From contig URST01000074.1 in assembly GCA_900550585.1 (NCBI GenBank), forward strand, positions 1 through 9,689: a stretch of 9,689 nucleotides of DNA, given 5' to 3'. The translations under genes were made by a program, and so were the position numbers. Shown here in pieces: positions 6,443 through 9,689 of this stretch; positions within the stretch are counted from its first letter, which is position 1; each line of letters begins with the position of its first letter. The notes beneath the pieces were generated by a model. That model searched no databases and was not told the DNA's origin. It was given only the letters and a program-made list of their open reading frames with translations. The stretch comes from an uncultured Eubacteriales bacterium (lineage in GTDB: Bacteria; Bacillota; Clostridia; Oscillospirales; Oscillospiraceae).

Positions 6443-7695
6443 CCACCATCGAGCTTCTGCAGAAAACCAGGGTCGCGTGGCCCGCACTGAGCACCGCCCC
6501 GGCGGAGGAGAAAAACCGCCTCCTGCTGGCCATGGCCGACGCGCTGGAGTCCCACATCCCCGCCATCCTCGCCGCCAACGCCCGGGACATGGCCGACGCC
6601 GAGGGTCACATCTCCGCCGTGATGCTGGACCGCCTGCGGCTGGACGAGGGCCGCGTCCGCGCCATGGCTGACGGCGTCCGCGCCGCTGCCGCCCTGCCGG
6701 ATCATACCGGCCGCGCGCTGGCGCAGTTCACCCGCCCCAACGGCATGACCATCACCAAGGTGCAGGTGCCGCTGGGCCTTGTGGCCATCATCTACGAGAG
6801 CCGCCCCAACGTCACGTCGGACGCGGCGGCGCTGACCGTGAAAAGCGGCAACGTCTGCATGCTCCGCAGCGGTAAGGAGGCCTACCGCTCCTGCCATGCC
6901 ATCGTGGACGCCCTGAAGGACGGCATCACCGCCGCCGGCGGCGACCCCGACATCGTCAACATCGTGGAGGACACCACCCACCAGAGTGCCAACGACATCA
7001 TGCAGGCCCGCGGTCTGGTGGACCTGCTGATCCCCCGTGGCGGCGCGGGACTGATCCGCGCCTGCGTGGAGAGCGCCGCCGTCCCCTGCATCGAAACGGG
7101 CACCGGCATCTGCCACGTCTATGTGGACGCCGCCGCCGATCTGGACAAGGCCGTGCGCATCATCACCAATGCCAAGACCAGCCGCCCCTCCGTCTGCAAT
7201 GCCGAGGAGGTCTGCCTGGTCCACGCCGCCGTGGCGGACAGATTCCTGCCCCTGCTGCGCCGCGCGCTGGTGGACGACCGCATCGCCGCCGGGCAGACCC
7301 CGGTGGAGCTGCGCCTTGACCGCCGCGCCGCCGCCGTTATCGACGGCACCCCCGCCTCGGACGCCGACTTCGACACCGAATTTCTGGATTACATTCTGGC
7401 CGTGGCCGTGGTGGACAGTCTGGATGACGCCATCGCCCACATCGCCGCCCACTCCACCCATCACAGCGACTGCATCGTCACGGAGGATGCCGCCGCCGCG
7501 GCCCGCTTCACCCGCCAGGTGGACAGCGCCGCCGTATATGTCAACGTCTCCACCCGCTTCACCGACGGCGGAGAGTTCGGCCTGGGCTGCGAGATGGGCA
7601 TCTCCACCCAGAAGCTCCACGCCCGCGGCCCCATGGGGCTGGACGAGCTGAGCACCTACAAGTACGTCGTCACCGGCGACGGACAGATCCGCTGA
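6439..7695 (+). CDS. proA: Glutamate-5-semialdehyde dehydrogenase (gamma-glutamyl phosphate reductase)
   Basis: ProA reduces glutamate 5-phosphate with NADPH to glutamate 5-semialdehyde, which cyclises to pyrroline-5-carboxylate, the precursor of proline. At 418 residues it has the normal family length. Conserved features are PLGLVAIIYESRPNVTSDAA (111-130), the NADPH-binding and phosphate-contacting segment, LLIPRGGAGLI (196-206), the catalytic C253 in SRPSVCNAEE, VNVSTRFTDGGEFGLG (368-383) and the C-terminal GPMGLDEL with TYKYVVTGDGQIR. No residue of the active site appears lost. The start codon lies within the end of proB (4-nt ATGA overlap), so ProB and ProA are made together, in keeping with passage of the unstable acyl phosphate between them. 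GGGAGG upstream inside proB serves as ribosome binding site. The last enzyme, ProC, is not in the window. Confidence 0.97.
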   Translation: MTTIELLQKTRVAWPALSTAPAEEKNRLLLAMADALESHIPAILAANARDMADAEGHISAVMLDRLRLDEGRVRAMADGVRAAAALPDHTGRALAQFTRPNGMTITKVQVPLGLVAIIYESRPNVTSDAAALTVKSGNVCMLRSGKEAYRSCHAIVDALKDGITAAGGDPDIVNIVEDTTHQSANDIMQARGLVDLLIPRGGAGLIRACVESAAVPCIETGTGICHVYVDAAADLDKAVRIITNAKTSRPSVCNAEEVCLVHAAVADRFLPLLRRALVDDRIAAGQTPVELRLDRRAAAVIDGTPASDADFDTEFLDYILAVAVVDSLDDAIAHIAAHSTHHSDCIVTEDAAAAARFTRQVDSAAVYVNVSTRFTDGGEFGLGCEMGISTQKLHARGPMGLDELSTYKYVVTGDGQIR

Positions 7696-7698
7696 CAC

Positions 7699-7732
7699 AA
7701 AAAGGCTCCCGGCCATCGGCCGGGAGCCTTTT
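7699..7732. terminator. Bidirectional intrinsic terminator between proA and citrate synthase
   Basis: GGCTCCCGGCC (7704-7714) pairs perfectly with GGCCGGGAGCC (7718-7728) around ATC. A run of A residues precedes it (7699-7703) and four T residues follow (7729-7732), so the hairpin can end both the proBA transcript and the converging citrate synthase transcript. Confidence 0.92.
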
Positions 7733-7753
7733 GTGCCTTCATATGCGGCGCGG

Positions 7754-9133
7754 TCATACATTTTCGTGGTGTGCCGTCCGCTCCTCCATGGGGATATAGT
7801 GCCCGTGGATGGTGACGGCGCGGTACGCCGGACGCATGATGCGGTGGCACGTCACCAGCTCCTCCATGCGGTTGGCGCACCAGCCCGCGATACGGGCGGA
7901 GGCGAACAGCGGCGTGAACACATCCTGTGGGATGCCCAGCATGGTGTACACCAGACCGGAGTACATGTCCACGTTGGCGCACATGGGGGTGCTGTCCCGG
8001 CGGCGCTCCTGCACCAGCGGAATACCCAGCTCCTCCACCTTCTGCAAAAGGGCGAAGTCCTCGGCGTAGCCCTTGATCTCCGCCATGTGCTGCGCGTATT
8101 TTTTCAGCAGCACCGCACGGGGGTCGGACATGGTGTACACCGCGTGGCCCAGTCCGTACAGCTTGCCGGAGCGGTCGCCCGCCTCCTTGTCCAGCAGCTT
8201 CACCAGATAGTCCCGGATGGAGCCGTCGTCGCGGGGGTCCACATGCTCCTTGACGTAGCGGAACATCTCCATGACCTTGGCGTTGGCGCCGCCGTGGAGC
8301 GGACCCTTCAGGGAGCCGACGGCCCCGGCGATGGCGCTGTATGTATCCGTCCCGCTGGAGGACATGGCGCGGCAGACGAAGGTGGAGTTGTTGCCGCCGC
8401 CGTGCTCCGCGTGGACCATCAGCATCATGTCCAGCAGGTGCGCCTCCTCCTCGGTATAGTTGGTGTCCGGCCGGATCATCCGCAGGAAGTTCTCCGCCGT
8501 GGACAGCTCCGGCACAGGGAAGTGGATGTGCAGCGAGTCCCCCTGGAAATAGTGGCGCTTCACCGCGTAGGCGTTGGCCACGATGGAGGGGAAGCACCCG
8601 ATGAGCTTCACCGACTGCAAAAGCAGGTTCTCGATGGACGTGTTGTCCGGGTCGGGGTCGTAGGAGTACAGGCTCAGCACGCTGCGGGCCAGCTCGTTCA
8701 TCATGTTCCCGCTGGGGTGCCGCATGATCATGCCCTCGGTGAATCCCTCCGGCAGCTTCCGGGCCTGGCTCATGATGCTGTTGAACCGAGCCAGCTCCTC
8801 TCTGGTGGGCAGATAGCCCATCAGCAGCAGGTACGCCACCTCCTCAAAGCCGAAGGTGCCGGCGCTGCGGTGGGCCTCCACGATGTCGTTGAGCTCGATG
8901 CCCCGGTAGTACAGCCGTCCGGGGATCGGCACACGCTGGCCGTCCTGCAGCAGATAGCCCTGCACGCTGCCCACCTTGGTGACGCCCACCAGCACGCCGG
9001 TGCCGTCGCTGTTGCGCAGGCCCTTCTTGACCTCGCCGTGGTAGAACTCGTCGCCGATGGCGTATTCCTCCTGGATGCGGCGGCTCAGCGGCCCCGTGTA
9101 GCGCTCCAGAATACCGGTATCCTTCTCGACCAT
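7754..9133 (-). CDS. gltA: Citrate synthase (citrate/2-methylcitrate synthase family)
   Basis: This enzyme condenses oxaloacetate with acetyl-CoA to citrate. The 459-residue protein keeps all three catalytic residues: H244 in HAEHGGGNNSTF, H330 in GLGHAVYTMSDPRA and D389 in NVDMYSG. Also present are GPLHGGANAKV (277-287), PGRLYYRGIELNDIV (71-85) near the N-terminus, and RIAGWCANRMEE (414-425) close to the C-terminus. It is longer than the roughly 370-residue archaeal-type enzymes and comparable to clostridial citrate synthases. Whether it prefers acetyl-CoA or propionyl-CoA cannot be decided by eye. The aconitase-family neighbour supports citrate. AAGGA lies about 7 nt before the ATG at 9131-9133. 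A GC hairpin sits just upstream of that ribosome binding site. In anaerobes this enzyme mainly supplies 2-oxoglutarate for glutamate, which fits the convergent proBA genes. Confidence 0.95.
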   Translation of the reverse strand: MVEKDTGILERYTGPLSRRIQEEYAIGDEFYHGEVKKGLRNSDGTGVLVGVTKVGSVQGYLLQDGQRVPIPGRLYYRGIELNDIVEAHRSAGTFGFEEVAYLLLMGYLPTREELARFNSIMSQARKLPEGFTEGMIMRHPSGNMMNELARSVLSLYSYDPDPDNTSIENLLLQSVKLIGCFPSIVANAYAVKRHYFQGDSLHIHFPVPELSTAENFLRMIRPDTNYTEEEAHLLDMMLMVHAEHGGGNNSTFVCRAMSSSGTDTYSAIAGAVGSLKGPLHGGANAKVMEMFRYVKEHVDPRDDGSIRDYLVKLLDKEAGDRSGKLYGLGHAVYTMSDPRAVLLKKYAQHMAEIKGYAEDFALLQKVEELGIPLVQERRRDSTPMCANVDMYSGLVYTMLGIPQDVFTPLFASARIAGWCANRMEELVTCHRIMRPAYRAVTIHGHYIPMEERTAHHENV

Positions 9134-9148
9134 GATGCGTTCCTTTCT

Positions 9149-9165
9149 CCCGCGGCGTCCGCGGG
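9149..9165 (-). promoter_or_regulatory. Leader hairpin next to the citrate synthase ribosome binding site
   Basis: A perfect 7-bp all-GC stem (CCCGCGG/CCGCGGG with a 3-nt loop) forms in the 5' untranslated RNA and ends about 4 nt before the GAAAGGA ribosome binding site. It could affect translation initiation or RNA stability. There is no following T-tract, so it is not a terminator. Confidence 0.55.
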
Positions 9166-9185
9166 CTGTTCATCCTGCTGCCCCG

Positions 9186-9214
9186 ATTATAGCGCGGCAC
9201 CTGTTGTTTTGCAA
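9186..9214 (-). promoter_or_regulatory. Promoter of citrate synthase
   Basis: On the minus strand TTGCAA (9209-9214), a 17-bp spacer and a perfect TATAAT (9186-9191) give a strong sigma-A-like promoter with a leader of about 45 nt. Its -35 box is part of an inverted repeat (9207-9231). Confidence 0.78.
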
Positions 9215-9231
9215 GATAAAAATTTGCAAAA
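9207..9231. repeat. Inverted repeat over the citrate synthase -35 box
   Basis: TTTTGCAA (9207-9214) and TTGCAAAA (9224-9231) are perfect 8-bp inverted arms separated by 9 nt. The left arm contains the -35 hexamer, so a protein bound here would compete with RNA polymerase. The AT-rich context raises the chance of coincidence. Confidence 0.4.
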
Positions 9232-9328
9232 TTCATAAATGACGGATAAATTTCCTGACAATAGGGAAAAGTGGGGAAAACGGCAGGACAAAATGCAATA
9301 ATTTATTTTTTAACTTTCATTTTTAGGC

Positions 9329-9356
9329 TTGCCATCCGCGAATAATCTGTTATACT
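9329..9356 (+). promoter_or_regulatory. Promoter of the aconitase-family hydratase gene
   Basis: TTGCCA (9329-9334), a 16-bp spacer and TATACT (9351-9356) lie 40 nt before the ATG at 9397. The -10 box overlaps a small ATAA-N4-TTAT dyad (9342-9353). Confidence 0.62.
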
Positions 9357-9396
9357 GTAACCTATCAAAAATTCTCCCGAAAAGGAGCGTGACCAT

Positions 9397-9689
9397 ATGA
9401 TCCAGCTGCACCACGGCGGCGTCACCCTGCGCGGCGGCGCGCCGGTACCCGCGAAAGCCGCGTCCCCGGCGGACCGGGAAAAGACCATGGCCTACCAGAT
9501 CCTCCGCCGCCATGACAAGCCCGCGGGGGACGGCCTGCTGCACCTGACCTTCGACAGTCTCATCTCCCACGACATCACCTATGTGGGCGTCATCCAGACC
9601 GCCAAGGCCAGCGGCATGACGGAGTTCCCCGTGCCCTATGTGCTCACCAACTGTCACAACAGCCTGTGCGCCGTGGGCGGCACCATCAA
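9397..9689 (+). CDS. Aconitase-family hydratase, N-terminal 97 residues
   Basis: The open frame starts at ATG 9397, with AAAGGAG 9 nt upstream, and runs off the window after 97 codons. The segment ISHDITYVGVIQTAKASGM (56-74) and TNCHNSLCAVGGTI (84-97) match what I recall of the N-terminus of clostridial proteins annotated as hydratase of the aconitase superfamily. These carry a [4Fe-4S] cluster and interconvert hydroxy-acids such as citrate and isocitrate. The cluster-binding cysteines and most of the active site lie beyond the edge, so the assignment rests on the N-terminal resemblance and on the divergent citrate synthase gene. The substrate could be citrate or a related tricarboxylate. A stretch at 12-28 is rich in Ala, Pro and Gly. 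Confidence 0.72.
   Translation, partial: MIQLHHGGVTLRGGAPVPAKAASPADREKTMAYQILRRHDKPAGDGLLHLTFDSLISHDITYVGVIQTAKASGMTEFPVPYVLTNCHNSLCAVGGTI

Noticed and set aside
6247..7761. A 504-codon open frame on the minus strand opposite proA
   Set aside because: It is antisense to a complete proA and ends in proB. The Gly/Val/His-rich composition and the lack of a ribosome binding site mark it as a shadow.
7733..9238. A 501-codon open frame on the plus strand opposite citrate synthase
   Set aside because: It is antisense to a fully conserved citrate synthase with intact active site. The translation is His/Val/Gln/Gly-rich low-complexity sequence typical of GC-rich antisense frames, and it begins inside a terminator region.

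Overview
The window is about 9.7 kb of GC-rich chromosomal DNA. Its genes start mostly with ATG behind strong AGGAGG-type ribosome binding sites, and its intergenic gaps are short and AT-rich with sigma-A-like promoters and intrinsic terminators. Gene content (MATE transporters, a DUF2325 protein, a ferredoxin-type cysteine motif in a flavoprotein, a hydratase of the aconitase family, a ProB of about 260 residues) fits a strict anaerobe of the Clostridia. A GC-rich member of the Oscillospiraceae/Oscillospirales is my best inference. I see no rRNA, tRNA, CRISPR array, insertion sequence, phage gene or plasmid function.

Layout. A 5'-complete but window-truncated MATE transporter (1-920, minus) is divergent from a YjjG-like HAD phosphatase (1209-1898, plus). 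A two-way terminator separates the phosphatase from a second, different MATE transporter (1934-3271, minus), which lies downstream of an FMN-dependent alpha-hydroxy-acid oxidase-like protein with an unusual cysteine-rich N-terminus (3339-4358, minus). Next come an iron-sulfur flavoprotein-like reductase (4438-5061, minus) and a small DUF2325 protein (5179-5469, minus), each with its own promoter. The DUF2325 gene is divergent from proB-proA (5654-7695, plus), whose reading frames overlap by an ATGA. A second two-way terminator separates proA from citrate synthase (7754-9133, minus). Citrate synthase is divergent from the start of an aconitase-family hydratase (9397 to the window end, plus).

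How the genes fit together. Citrate synthase and an aconitase-type hydratase make citrate and isocitrate, the oxidative route to 2-oxoglutarate and glutamate. Glutamate is the substrate of ProB and ProA for proline. The right half can therefore be read as a citrate-to-glutamate-to-proline biosynthetic neighbourhood, although the glutamate-forming steps are not in the window. The left half is a looser set of drug/metabolite exporters and flavin-linked redox proteins.

I found no complete new system. The points most worth a second look are a near-perfect 18-bp operator-like palindrome just after the DUF2325 promoter, the cysteine-rich flavoprotein at 3339-4358, an inverted repeat over the citrate synthase promoter, and the uniform TTGC-type -35 boxes.
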